Shown: positions 1-6,648 of the stretch, piece by piece
Layout of the letters: each line of letters begins with the position of its first letter
How positions within the stretch are numbered: position 1 is the stretch's first letter
NCBI GenBank assembly: GCA_009699165.1
Contig: WLOR01000055.1
Span: forward strand, 1 to 9,272
DNA: 9,272 nucleotides
DNA from: Actinomycetota bacterium
GTDB lineage: Bacteria > Actinomycetota > Actinomycetes > Nanopelagicales > Nanopelagicaceae
Direction: 5' to 3'
Translations under genes and position numbers: made by a program
Notes under the pieces: model-generated
What the model was told of the DNA's origin: nothing
The model's input: only the letters and a program-made list of their open reading frames with translations
Databases searched by the model: none

Positions 1-1088
1 ATATCCAATCTAGATCAACGCGAGATACCAGTGCTTTCTTTAATGATCGTAAGTATGGTGAATTATGGGTTGGTCGGCGCTACACAACCGATGAAGCATC
101 AGCACGATTTGGAATAGAAGTTCGTAAAGTCGAAAACCTTGCAGCGCTGTTAAATGATGGCACGCCAGCGGTTGCACTCAACGGTTTTGACGAACTAATC
201 GATACACATATCACGAATAATCCTCGTGGATCTGAATTAGAAAACTTCGTATCTGTTGCTCGTCTTATTAAAGATGAATATGAAATTAATCAGCTTCAGA
301 AATCAGTTGATGTAACTCACCGTGGATTTAATGATGCCATTCGTGCATTACCCGCTGCAGTTCTTACCCCTAGAGGCGAGCGCGTAGTCGAAGCTGCTTT
401 TTACGGACGTGCCCGTATAGAAGGTAATGAACTTGGTTATGACACTATCTCTGCTGCTGGATCTCATGCATGCGTTCTCCATTGGACGCGCAACGATGGT
501 GATGTTAAAAATGGTGAGCTGTTATTACTAGATGCAGGTGTTGAGTTAGATTCTTATTACACCGCCGACATAACTCGTACTTTCCCAATTAGTGGAAAAT
601 TCTCACCAGCACAACGCACTTTATATATGTTGGTGTATGAGGCTCAAAAGGCAGGTTTTGCAGCAATCCGTGCCGGAGTAGATTTCCTTGAAATTAATAA
701 AGCCTGTCATACAGTTTTAGCTCAAGGATTAGTCGATATGGGAGTATTAACGATTAGCGCTGAAGAGTCGATGCGCCCCGAAGTTGGTCTGCACAAACGT
801 TGGACTCTGCATGGTGTTAGCCATATGTTGGGTTTGGATGTCCATGACTGCGCACAAGCTCGTAAAGATCAATACACCAATGCAAAGTTAGAGGCGGGAA
901 TGGTTTTGACTGTAGAGCCTGGACTCTATATCCAACCTGATGACGAGTTATTTGCCCCCGAGTATCGCGGTATTGGAATACGAATTGAGGACGACGTCTT
1001 GGTCACCGAAACCGGCTGTTTTAATTTGAGCGAAAACATGCCTCGACATCCTGACGACATCGAAGCCTGGATGGCATCACTGCGCTAG
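1..1088 (+). CDS. pepP: Xaa-Pro aminopeptidase (aminopeptidase P), 5' truncated by window edge
   Basis: This metalloprotease of the M24B 'pita-bread' family removes an N-terminal residue that precedes proline, probably in the cytoplasm during peptide recycling. The open frame runs from the first complete codon at position 3 to TAG at 1086-1088, giving 361 visible residues. Family members are usually about 440-500 residues, so roughly 100 N-terminal residues lie outside the window. The first half is the creatinase-like N-terminal domain (RSTRDTSAFF near the start). The catalytic domain shows all five dinuclear-metal ligands: D177 in LLLLDAG, D189 in TADITRT, H274 in HGVSHMLGLDVHD, E305 in VEPGLYI and E329 in GIRIEDD. 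Histidines H160, H270 and H281 match the substrate and proton-relay positions. An internal ATG at 627 lies inside the catalytic domain, after both metal aspartates, and is not the start. The 3' end overlaps the convergent crcB by 12 bp. Identification is firm; the exact substrate range is not visible. Confidence 0.95.
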   Translation, partial: IQSRSTRDTSAFFNDRKYGELWVGRRYTTDEASARFGIEVRKVENLAALLNDGTPAVALNGFDELIDTHITNNPRGSELENFVSVARLIKDEYEINQLQKSVDVTHRGFNDAIRALPAAVLTPRGERVVEAAFYGRARIEGNELGYDTISAAGSHACVLHWTRNDGDVKNGELLLLDAGVELDSYYTADITRTFPISGKFSPAQRTLYMLVYEAQKAGFAAIRAGVDFLEINKACHTVLAQGLVDMGVLTISAEESMRPEVGLHKRWTLHGVSHMLGLDVHDCAQARKDQYTNAKLEAGMVLTVEPGLYIQPDDELFAPEYRGIGIRIEDDVLVTETGCFNLSENMPRHPDDIEAWMASLR

Positions 1089-1415
1089 AGATAAACCTAA
1101 CCACGCGGCGGTTAGACCAAAAACTATTGATGCGCTGAGGTTGATAGCTGCTGTCCCATATCGCTTGAGCTCATAGGCAAGAAAGAAATCAAGCATAAGT
1201 GTCGACCACGTTGTAAATGAGCCGGCAAAACCAATAACAAAAAAAGCATGTGCGTTTATTGAACTCTTCATCGTTAAACCAAAAATGAATGAGCCAACAA
1301 TGTTCACCGCAAATATTCCGTATGGTTTTGAAGAGAATTTCCGAACATATTGATCTATTGCAAAACGTGCTGGAGCACCTATTGCTGCGCCACAGATTAC
1401 AAGTAACGTTCTCAT
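1077..1415 (-). CDS. crcB: Fluoride channel subunit, CrcB/Fluc family (copy 1)
   Basis: CrcB/Fluc proteins are small four-helix membrane channels that let fluoride leave the cell. They work as antiparallel dimers, and gram-positive bacteria often encode the two halves as a gene pair. This 112-residue protein has the family length. It shows an N-terminal GAAIGAPARF with R17, the TM2 motif AVNIVGSF with pore asparagine N38, and the TM3 break GFAGSFTTWST (62-72), where G65 and T68 match the central sodium site. Unusually, the two phenylalanines of the pore 'F-box' in TM3 are replaced by W70 and L73. The ATG start at 1415 overlaps the TGA of the upstream partner by 4 nt (ATGA), indicating translational coupling. 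The stop at 1077 lies inside the end of pepP on the other strand. No fluoride riboswitch is seen upstream. The family call is secure; a working fluoride channel is inferred from the family. Confidence 0.93.
   Translation of the reverse strand: MRTLLVICGAAIGAPARFAIDQYVRKFSSKPYGIFAVNIVGSFIFGLTMKSSINAHAFFVIGFAGSFTTWSTLMLDFFLAYELKRYGTAAINLSASIVFGLTAAWLGLSLAQ
1097..1115. repeat. Inverted repeat (stem-loop) just after the pepP stop
   Basis: The arms CTAACC (1097-1102) and GGTTAG (1110-1115) are perfectly complementary around a 7-nt GC-rich loop, 8 nt downstream of the pepP stop codon and inside the last codons of the opposing crcB gene. It sits where a bidirectional transcription end between convergent genes would be expected. 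It has no T-run on either strand, so it is not a classical intrinsic terminator, and the pairing may be chance within coding sequence. Confidence 0.3.
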
Positions 1416-1756
1416 AAGCGCACCGGAATGGTTTTACGTGCAATCGGCAGTACAACAACAATCGTTAGTAGCGAAAACATTATGTTATGAATGAGAAAAA
1501 GCTGCCCACCTTCATGTGGTTCCAGGGTTAATCCAGCAACTGCAGAAAAGGTTGTCAGCCCCGCACAAAACCCTGGAAGTAAAAGGTGTCGTAGGTTTTG
1601 AGTTCCTCTTCGCTCCAGAAAAACAAGTAGAAAAGTTGCAATAGCGACACCAACTAAATTAGCTGTAAGTGTCGCGTTGCGGCCATCTTCGAGTGTAAGG
1701 GTGAGCCAATAACGAACGAGAGATCCCGCTACCCCGCCAATAGAAACTAAAAACAA
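1412..1756 (-). CDS. crcB: Fluoride channel subunit, CrcB/Fluc family (copy 2)
   Basis: This is the second half of the presumed heterodimeric Fluc channel for fluoride export across the cytoplasmic membrane. In 114 residues it shows IGGVAGSLVRY near the N-terminus (R15), a TM2 asparagine N33 in LTANLVG, and the TM3 break GFCAGLTTFSAV (62-73) with G66 and T68 at the expected sodium-site region. The first F-box phenylalanine is kept (F70), but the second is V73. Four hydrophobic segments are evident. The start is uncertain. A TTG at 1754-1756, 5 nt after the upstream gene's stop, gives MFLVSIGG. A CTG three codons earlier (1763-1765) would give the more family-typical length. No ATG or GTG is available nearby and no clear ribosome-binding site is seen, so translation may rely on coupling to the upstream gene. 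It overlaps the next crcB by 4 nt. The overall call is confident and the exact start is not. Confidence 0.9.
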   Translation of the reverse strand: MFLVSIGGVAGSLVRYWLTLTLEDGRNATLTANLVGVAIATFLLVFLERRGTQNLRHLLLPGFCAGLTTFSAVAGLTLEPHEGGQLFLIHNIMFSLLTIVVVLPIARKTIPVRL

Positions 1757-1761
1757 GGCTT

Positions 1762-2115
1762 TCAGAGTGGCAGAGCTTTCTTTGTTACTCCTGAAATCAG
1801 GCGGGTAATCACGCTAATAACCAGTGCTGCGAAAATTGCAGACCAGAAATTATTGACATCGAGTTTCTCACTCCATCTAGCAACTAACATCAAAATCGCA
1901 GCGTTAACCACGACGAGGAATAGTCCGAGCGTCAAAATAACGGCAGGAAGTGTCAGTAATTTTAGAAGTGAACCGAGGGTTGCGTTGAGTAAGCCAAAAA
2001 GGAGTGCCACCCAAAGATATGTAGTGAAGCCACCTTTTACATCAATCCCAGGAATAAGTGCGGTTGCTACCCAAAAAGCGGCGCTCAGCGCACCCCAGCG
2101 AATAAGTATTTTCAT
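1762..2115 (-). CDS. Small four-helix membrane protein, holin-4 superfamily (PF04020/YvlD-like)
   Basis: The 117-residue protein is almost entirely hydrophobic. Its four predicted membrane helices lie at about residues 4-22, 32-50, 56-79 and 90-111. The TM3 signature LGLFLVVVNAAILMLVARW (residues 63-81) and the TM2 segment LLFGLLNATLGSLLKLLTLP match the 'phage holin family 4 / YvlD' group widespread in bacterial chromosomes. Despite the database name, there are no phage genes here, and most chromosomal members have no proven lytic role; their function is unknown. The ATG at 2115 follows the sdhB stop by 7 nt, and its own TGA (1762-1764) is 5 nt before the TTG start of crcB, so it is probably read from the sdh transcript. 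I assign a membrane location but no biochemical role. Confidence 0.85.
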   Translation of the reverse strand: MKILIRWGALSAAFWVATALIPGIDVKGGFTTYLWVALLFGLLNATLGSLLKLLTLPAVILTLGLFLVVVNAAILMLVARWSEKLDVNNFWSAIFAALVISVITRLISGVTKKALPL

Positions 2116-2122
2116 AGGTTAA

Positions 2123-2881
2123 TTAAATACCCTCACGTCGGCGAATTTTGGAACCTAACCAACGAGCTGGATCATATTTAATATCCACGACGCGCTCTTT
2201 CATTGGGATAATCGCGTTGTCGGTAATGCGGATGTGCTCAGGGCAGACCTCAGTACAGCACTTAGTGATGTTGCACATTCCAAGTCCATGCTCTTCTTGA
2301 GCAGTCCGTTTGCGGTTTTTGAGTTTATCAAGCGGGTGCATATCCAACTCTGCAATACGGATAAAGAAGCGTGGTCCAGCAAAGGACTTCTTGTTTTCCT
2401 CATGATCACGGATTACGTGACACGTATCTTGACACAAGAAACACTCGATACATTTGCGGAACTCTTGGCTGCGCTCGACATCGACCTGTTCCATGCGCGC
2501 TTGGCCCGGTGCTAACTCATCAGGATGAGCATAAGCCGGAATCTCCATAGCTTTCTTGTAATTAAAAGATACGTCCGTGACCAAATCTTTTATTACTGGA
2601 AATGCGCGAAGTGGTGTAACTGTGATTGTTTCTTCATCGCCATAGGATGCAACTTGCGTCATACATGCCAGACGAGGCTTTCCATTAATCTCCATCGAAC
2701 AAGAGCCGCACTTGCCAGCTTTACAGTTCCAGCGAACTGCTAGATCGCCCATTTGCGTAGCCTGTACGCGATGGATTACATCAAGTACTACTTCGCCCTC
2801 GTTGGCCTCTACTTGAACATCTTGAAGTGCGCCATCTTTGGCATCGCCGCGCCAGATACGTAGATTAATCATGCGTGCCAT
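2123..2881 (-). CDS. sdhB: Succinate dehydrogenase/fumarate reductase iron-sulfur subunit
   Basis: SdhB carries electrons from the FAD of SdhA through three iron-sulfur clusters to the membrane quinone site, on the cytoplasmic face. The 252-residue protein has the expected two domains. The N-terminal plant-type ferredoxin domain has the [2Fe-2S] cysteines C53, C58, C61 and C73 (CKAGKCGSC then C). The C-terminal bacterial-type ferredoxin domain has C144, C147, C150 and C154, followed by C203, C209 and C213 with the usual CP ending (EVCPEHI). C208 beside C209 is an additional cysteine. The overall sequence resembles the mycobacterial Sdh1 (Rv0247c-type) subunit, consistent with the neighbouring anchor. 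The ATG at 2879-2881 shares one base with the sdhA TAA (TAATG), so the two subunits are translationally coupled. MARM offers an alternative start three codons later. All cluster ligands are present, so it should be functional. Confidence 0.96.
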   Translation of the reverse strand: MARMINLRIWRGDAKDGALQDVQVEANEGEVVLDVIHRVQATQMGDLAVRWNCKAGKCGSCSMEINGKPRLACMTQVASYGDEETITVTPLRAFPVIKDLVTDVSFNYKKAMEIPAYAHPDELAPGQARMEQVDVERSQEFRKCIECFLCQDTCHVIRDHEENKKSFAGPRFFIRIAELDMHPLDKLKNRKRTAQEEHGLGMCNITKCCTEVCPEHIRITDNAIIPMKERVVDIKYDPARWLGSKIRRREGI

Positions 2882-4764
2882 TAGTTGGATCCGCCTTTCG
2901 CAATTTCTTCAGATGTCATGTACTTCTCTAACTCATGTACATCAAAGAGGTCGAAAAGTTCTTTAGGAAGTGCTGGTAGTGCTTGTTCGCGAACATTTAC
3001 TTGTGTCCCATCAAAGGATGAGATGTGATTGATTTGGCGCCACTTGTTGTTCATACCTGGGAAATCATCGCGTGTATGTCCACCGCGGGACTCTTGTCGC
3101 AATAGCGCTGACTTTGCCGTCGATTCGGCAACTAACAACATGTTGTCTAAATCGAAAGCTAAATGGAATCCCGGATTGAACTTTCGCCCGCCGCTTACAG
3201 AAACATTTGCGCTGCGTTTTCTAATATCTGCAATCTTTGCGATTGCCTCCTCTAGCTCACTAGCGGTTCGAATGATTCCAACTAAATTATGAGCAACTTC
3301 TTGTAACTCGGCATGAAGTGAGTATGAGTTTTCGCCACCTTCACGATCAAATGGAGCTTGAATTTTGGCCGCTGCGCCTTGGATTGCTCCCTGGCTTACT
3401 GGATTGCTCCCATTGCTCTTCACATACTGGGCTGCGCCAATTCCAGCGCGACGGCCAAAGACCAAGAGATCTGTCAAAGAGTTTCCGCCCAAGCGGTTTG
3501 ATCCATGCATTCCGCCAGCAACTTCTCCTGCTGCAAATAATCCAGGCACGCCTACTGCTGCTGCAGTATCAGGATCGACCTCTACTCCACCCATCACATA
3601 GTGACATGTTGGGCCAACCTCCATCGGCTCTTTTGTAATATCAACACCTGCAAGTTCGTAGAACTGGTGCCACATAGATGGAAGGCGCTTCTTAATAACC
3701 TCAGCAGATAGGCGTTTTGAAACATCTAGATATACGCCGCCGTGTTCGGTTCCACGACCTGCTTTAACCTCACTATTAATTGCACGAGCAACTTCATCGC
3801 GCGGTAATAGTTCAGGAGGACGTCGATTGTTATCTTGATCTGTATACCAACGATCTGCTTCTGCCTCGTTGTCGGCATAAATACTTTTGAATACATCGGG
3901 AATGTACTTGAACATAAAACGCTCACCCAATGTGTTGGTTAATACACCGCCCTCACCACGCACTGACTCTGTAACCAAAATCCCGCGCACAGATGGTGGC
4001 CAAACCATTCCTGTTGGATGGAACTGTAAAAACTCCATGTCCACTAAGTTTGCGCCGGCCTTGAGCGCTAATGCGTGACCGTCCCCTGTGCCTTCCCAAG
4101 AGTTCGATGTGATTTTAAATGTTTTACCTACTCCACCGGTTGCAATAATGACTGTTGGTGCTTCAAATAAAACCTCTGCACCGGTTTCGCGCCAGTAACC
4201 ATATGCGCCTGAAACTTTTCCATTCTCTTTCAAAATATCTGTAATCGTTAACTCGGCGAAGACTTTGATGTTGCTCTCCATCGAACCGTACTGCTCGCCA
4301 TCTTTTTGTTGCAACGCAACAATTTTCTGCTGCATTGTGCGGATGAGCTCTAAACCAGTACGGTCACCAACGTGAGCAAGGCGCGGATATTCGTGGCCAC
4401 CAAAGTTGCGCTGTGAAATCTTTCCCTCTTTGGTGCGATCAAAAAGCGCACCCCATGTCTCTAACTCCCAGATGCGATCTGGCGCCTCTTTAGCGTGAAG
4501 CTCTGCCATACGGTAATGATTGAGGAATTTTCCACCGCGCATAGTGTCGCGAAAGTGAACCATCCAGTTGTCATTGTCGTTGACGTTTCCCATGGATGCT
4601 GCAGCGCCGCCTTCGGCCATAACAGTATGGGCCTTACCAAATAAGGATTTACAGATGATTGCAACGCGTAATCCAGCTTCGCGGGCTTCAACTGCTGCAC
4701 GTAGACCTGCTCCACCTGCGCCAATTACAAGGACGTCGTATGAGTGAGTCTCTAAATCTGTCAT
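2881..4764 (-). CDS. sdhA: Succinate dehydrogenase/fumarate reductase flavoprotein subunit
   Basis: SdhA oxidises succinate to fumarate in the TCA cycle using covalently bound FAD. The 627-residue protein starts with the Rossmann dinucleotide motif GAGGAG (15-20). The histidine that usually carries FAD is H46 in GKAHTVMAEGG. Substrate and catalytic residues are all visible: H249 in LQFHPTG, R269 in SVRGEGG, H388 in PTCHYVMGG and R424 in SNRLGGNSL. The GLFAAGEVAGG segment (409-418) is the second FAD-binding stretch. Length and sequence match the actinobacterial Sdh1 flavoprotein (Rv0248c type). Whether the complex runs mainly as succinate dehydrogenase or can also reduce fumarate cannot be told from sequence; dehydrogenase is the default for an aerobe. 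A strong Shine-Dalgarno sequence sits before the ATG, and the TAA overlaps the sdhB start by one base. The upstream gene encodes the membrane anchor, so the complex is complete. Confidence 0.97.
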   Translation of the reverse strand: MTDLETHSYDVLVIGAGGAGLRAAVEAREAGLRVAIICKSLFGKAHTVMAEGGAAASMGNVNDNDNWMVHFRDTMRGGKFLNHYRMAELHAKEAPDRIWELETWGALFDRTKEGKISQRNFGGHEYPRLAHVGDRTGLELIRTMQQKIVALQQKDGEQYGSMESNIKVFAELTITDILKENGKVSGAYGYWRETGAEVLFEAPTVIIATGGVGKTFKITSNSWEGTGDGHALALKAGANLVDMEFLQFHPTGMVWPPSVRGILVTESVRGEGGVLTNTLGERFMFKYIPDVFKSIYADNEAEADRWYTDQDNNRRPPELLPRDEVARAINSEVKAGRGTEHGGVYLDVSKRLSAEVIKKRLPSMWHQFYELAGVDITKEPMEVGPTCHYVMGGVEVDPDTAAAVGVPGLFAAGEVAGGMHGSNRLGGNSLTDLLVFGRRAGIGAAQYVKSNGSNPVSQGAIQGAAAKIQAPFDREGGENSYSLHAELQEVAHNLVGIIRTASELEEAIAKIADIRKRSANVSVSGGRKFNPGFHLAFDLDNMLLVAESTAKSALLRQESRGGHTRDDFPGMNNKWRQINHISSFDGTQVNVREQALPALPKELFDLFDVHELEKYMTSEEIAKGGSN

Positions 4765-4770
4765 GTTAAT

Positions 4771-4777
4771 TTCCTTT
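4771..4777 (-). promoter_or_regulatory. Shine-Dalgarno site of sdhA
   Basis: On the minus strand the bases AAAGGAA lie 6 nt before the ATG at 4764 and overlap the TAA stop of the membrane-anchor gene. It is one of the clearest ribosome-binding sites in the window and confirms the sdhA start. It also means that ribosomes finishing the anchor gene stop directly on the next initiation site. Confidence 0.75.
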
Positions 4778-5579
4778 AGAAGAAGTAGAAGTTAGAGATT
4801 GCACCTGATGCAACCGCGCGGACGTAAATATCGGCACTTGCGACCCCGAAGAGTGAGATCCAGGCAAAGGTTGGGTGCTTGTGATTGAGCACGGAAACGA
4901 TCGTCCACGCTTTATAGCGCACTGGATGTTTAGAGAAATGCTTTAAACGTCCGCCTAAAGTATGGCGACATGTGTGGCATGAAAGAGAGTAGAACCACAA
5001 CATTGTCGTTGAGAACAAGAACACGAGAGTTCCTACGCTCATATGTCCCCATTGCTTGTCTTGATCTCTAAAAGCCAAGATTGTGTCCCACGTTAAAATC
5101 ACATTAAAGATTAAGCCGGCATAAAAGAACCAACGGTGACTATTTTGCAAAATTAGCGGTGCGCGAGTTTCGCCTGTGTACTTCGTGTGTGGCTCTGCCA
5201 CTGCACATGCAGGTGGTGACATCCAAAATGCTCGGTAGTACGCCTTACGATAGTAATAACATGTCATTCGAAAACCGAGTGGAAAAATCAAGATAAATAA
5301 AGCTGGTGAGATTCCAATTCCAAAGTACTTATTATTAAAGGGTTGGCCAAAGAATGAGAGGGCACTTCCTGGCTCACACGATGTAGATAAGCAAGGTGAG
5401 TAAAACGGTGAGATCAATGGCTCAGTAAAATAATATTTATTTTCAAAGGCTCTAAATGTTGCGTAGATAACAAAGGAGAAAAGAACTCCAAAAGTAATAG
5501 CGGGTTGTAGCCACCATTTATCTGTGCGCAAAGTGCGCTCTTTAATCTTCGCTCGTGTTGGTGAAAAAACACCTGACAT
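4776..5579 (-). CDS. sdhC: Succinate dehydrogenase membrane anchor subunit, mycobacterial Sdh1 type
   Basis: This 267-residue protein anchors SdhAB in the cytoplasmic membrane and should provide the quinone site. It has about five membrane helices (residues 27-45, 88-106, 150-169, 180-200 and 236-257) rather than the three of classic SdhC or SdhD. Its size and position directly before sdhA match the mycobacterial Sdh1 anchor (Rv0249c type). Conserved-looking polar residues stand out: C63 and C68 in the loop after helix 1, C107 and C125 around a tyrosine-rich YYYRKAYYRAFW stretch, H148, and CHTCRH (201-206) at the end of helix 4, then H214, H218, H233 and H235. Published work on mycobacterial succinate dehydrogenase reports a membrane-embedded Rieske-type cluster in such an anchor, so some of these residues may bind metal here; that is inference. 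The ATG at 5579 is preceded by a G-rich stretch. The stop overlaps the sdhA ribosome-binding site. The gene symbol is given by role. Confidence 0.87.
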   Translation of the reverse strand: MSGVFSPTRAKIKERTLRTDKWWLQPAITFGVLFSFVIYATFRAFENKYYFTEPLISPFYSPCLSTSCEPGSALSFFGQPFNNKYFGIGISPALFILIFPLGFRMTCYYYRKAYYRAFWMSPPACAVAEPHTKYTGETRAPLILQNSHRWFFYAGLIFNVILTWDTILAFRDQDKQWGHMSVGTLVFLFSTTMLWFYSLSCHTCRHTLGGRLKHFSKHPVRYKAWTIVSVLNHKHPTFAWISLFGVASADIYVRAVASGAISNFYFF

Positions 5580-5596
5580 TGCACGCCCCCAGTTTC

Positions 5597-5602
5597 ATTA
5601 TT
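5597..5602 (-). promoter_or_regulatory. Possible -10 element for the sdh run
   Basis: The minus-strand hexamer AATAAT differs from TATAAT at one position and lies about 18 nt before the sdhC ATG, in the only sizeable gap upstream of the sdh genes. No convincing -35 hexamer is found at 16-18 nt spacing, and the transcript leader would be very short. Weak candidate only. Confidence 0.22.
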
Positions 5603-5640
5603 TTGGGTAAATCACTAGGGGATAGTGTCCTCTTGCCGAG

Positions 5641-5702
5641 AAAAAACGGCTATAAAAATGCACGCCTAGCGGCTATGAACTCAGCCACACACGAGAGAAA
5701 AA
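5641..5702 (-). terminator. Possible terminator region after tRNA-Ser
   Basis: Directly after the encoded CCA of the tRNA the minus strand has a T5 run. A stem-loop follows (arms 5683-5688 and 5669-5674, six pairs including one G-U, 8-nt loop). Further on, a T5 run (5654-5658) and a T6 run (5641-5646) lie closer to sdhC. The stem is not directly followed by its T-run, so this is not a textbook intrinsic terminator. Still, the region separates the tRNA transcript from sdhC and is the most plausible stop for transcription from the serS side. Confidence 0.3.
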
Positions 5703-5788
5703 TGGCGGAGGGCGTGGGATTTGAACCCACGAAACTTTCGTTTGCCGGTTTTCAAGACCGGTGCACTCGGCCGCTATGCGAGCCCTCC
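5703..5788 (-). tRNA. tRNA-Ser (anticodon UGA)
   Basis: The 86-nt cloverleaf folds cleanly. The 7-bp acceptor stem GGAGGGC pairs with GCCCTCC (5782-5788 with 5707-5713), followed by discriminator G and an encoded CCA (5703-5705). The D stem is GCA/TGC with a GG-containing loop. The anticodon stem CCGGT/ACCGG encloses the loop CTTGAAA, with anticodon TGA at 5752-5754. The long variable arm is AAAC-GAAA-GTTT (5732-5743), and the T arm is GTGGG-TTCAAAT-CCCAC. The long variable arm and UGA anticodon give serine, reading mainly UCA codons. The gene lies downstream of serS on the same strand, separated by the HAD gene. Confidence 0.98.
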
Positions 5789-5835
5789 GTGGGAGAGGTT
5801 ACCTGAAGTCAGCGCTATCGAAAAATCGGTGAGAT

Positions 5836-6648
5836 TTAGGCTGGCAGATCCAATAACTCTTCAATAACTATCGCAACCCCATCGGCTGCATGAGGGCCTG
5901 CGATTCCAGTAGCGTGCTTATATCCATCTGGGTGTCCATCGGCCATTGCAAAAGATCGTCCACACCATTGAAGCATTGAAAAATCATTGGGGTTGTCACC
6001 AAAAGAGATGCAGTCACTGGCATCTATATTTAACCGTCCAGCCACTTTTGCAAGTGTTTGTCCCTTGGAAATTCCTAACGCTGATATCTCTAGTAATGAC
6101 TCATTTGCATTTGAGTGAGTCACCGTTACAAGCCCATCTAATTCGCGCAAAGCCACATTCAACATCTCATCTGATGTGTACTCGCCATCGCTGCATCTAG
6201 CCAGCATTTTGAAAGCAGGACCTTTAATTGCATCTTCAATTCTTTCAACACCGACATTATCCATACCAACATCCCAACGCGGAACGTAAGATTTTTCACG
6301 GTGATAATAATCGTGTGATTCAATTGCAAAAGAGATTGGTGGGATTGCAGCACGCATCAAGCGCGCAACTTCGCTCTGCTCTTCTTTAGAGATCATCCAC
6401 TCTTCAGTTACGGTGCTTGTCTTTAAGTCGTAGAGCATTGCACCGTTGCCACAAATAGCTTCACCGAATCCAAAGGTGTCTCGTATCTCATTCATCCATC
6501 GTGGCGGTCTGCCAGTGACGAAGAAAATATGTACGCCCATTTTATGGGCTTTTGTGAAAGCCTCAATCGTTCGAGAAGAAATTGTTCCGTCGTGTTGAAC
6601 TATGGTTCCATCTAGATCAGTTGCAATAAGTTTTGGACGCTTACTCAC
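5836..6648 (-). CDS. Cof-type HAD-superfamily phosphatase (class IIB)
   Basis: This is a cytoplasmic phosphatase of the haloacid dehalogenase family, probably acting on small phosphorylated metabolites (sugar phosphates or cofactors). The 270-residue protein has all four HAD motifs. Motif I is DLDGT (11-15), with D11 the nucleophile and D13 the acid. Motif II is T45 in FVTGRPPRW. Motif III is K195 in GISKGQTL, and motif IV is GDNPND (217-222). The large insert between motifs II and III is the IIB cap, and the [11 protein letters not shown] spacing is typical of the Cof subfamily. The start codon is GTG at 6646-6648, overlapping the serS TGA by 4 nt (GTGA), so it is translationally coupled to serS. 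The stop at 5836 is 47 nt before the tRNA-Ser. The precise substrate cannot be read from the sequence. Confidence 0.92.
   Translation of the reverse strand: MSKRPKLIATDLDGTIVQHDGTISSRTIEAFTKAHKMGVHIFFVTGRPPRWMNEIRDTFGFGEAICGNGAMLYDLKTSTVTEEWMISKEEQSEVARLMRAAIPPISFAIESHDYYHREKSYVPRWDVGMDNVGVERIEDAIKGPAFKMLARCSDGEYTSDEMLNVALRELDGLVTVTHSNANESLLEISALGISKGQTLAKVAGRLNIDASDCISFGDNPNDFSMLQWCGRSFAMADGHPDGYKHATGIAGPHAADGVAIVIEELLDLPA

Noticed and set aside
627..1088. A 153-residue reading frame starting at ATG 627
   Set aside because: It is only the C-terminal part of pepP. The same frame is open back to the window start and contains the first two metal-binding aspartates upstream of this ATG.
1189..1461. 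Minus-strand frame of 90 residues, rich in Cys and Arg
   Set aside because: It lies in another frame over the crcB pair, which has clear family motifs and coupled start and stop codons.
1762..2115. Prophage remnant suggested by the holin-family name
   Set aside because: No lysin, capsid, integrase or other phage gene is nearby. The family is common in bacterial chromosomes and the gene is packed among housekeeping genes.
1757..2122. Possible fluoride riboswitch before the crcB genes
   Set aside because: The upstream gaps are 5 and 7 nt, and no riboswitch-like core sequence was seen there or upstream of sdhC.
5555..5806. Plus-strand frame encoding a peptide with AEGVGFEPT
   Set aside because: This is the well-known spurious translation of the antisense strand of a tRNA-Ser gene.
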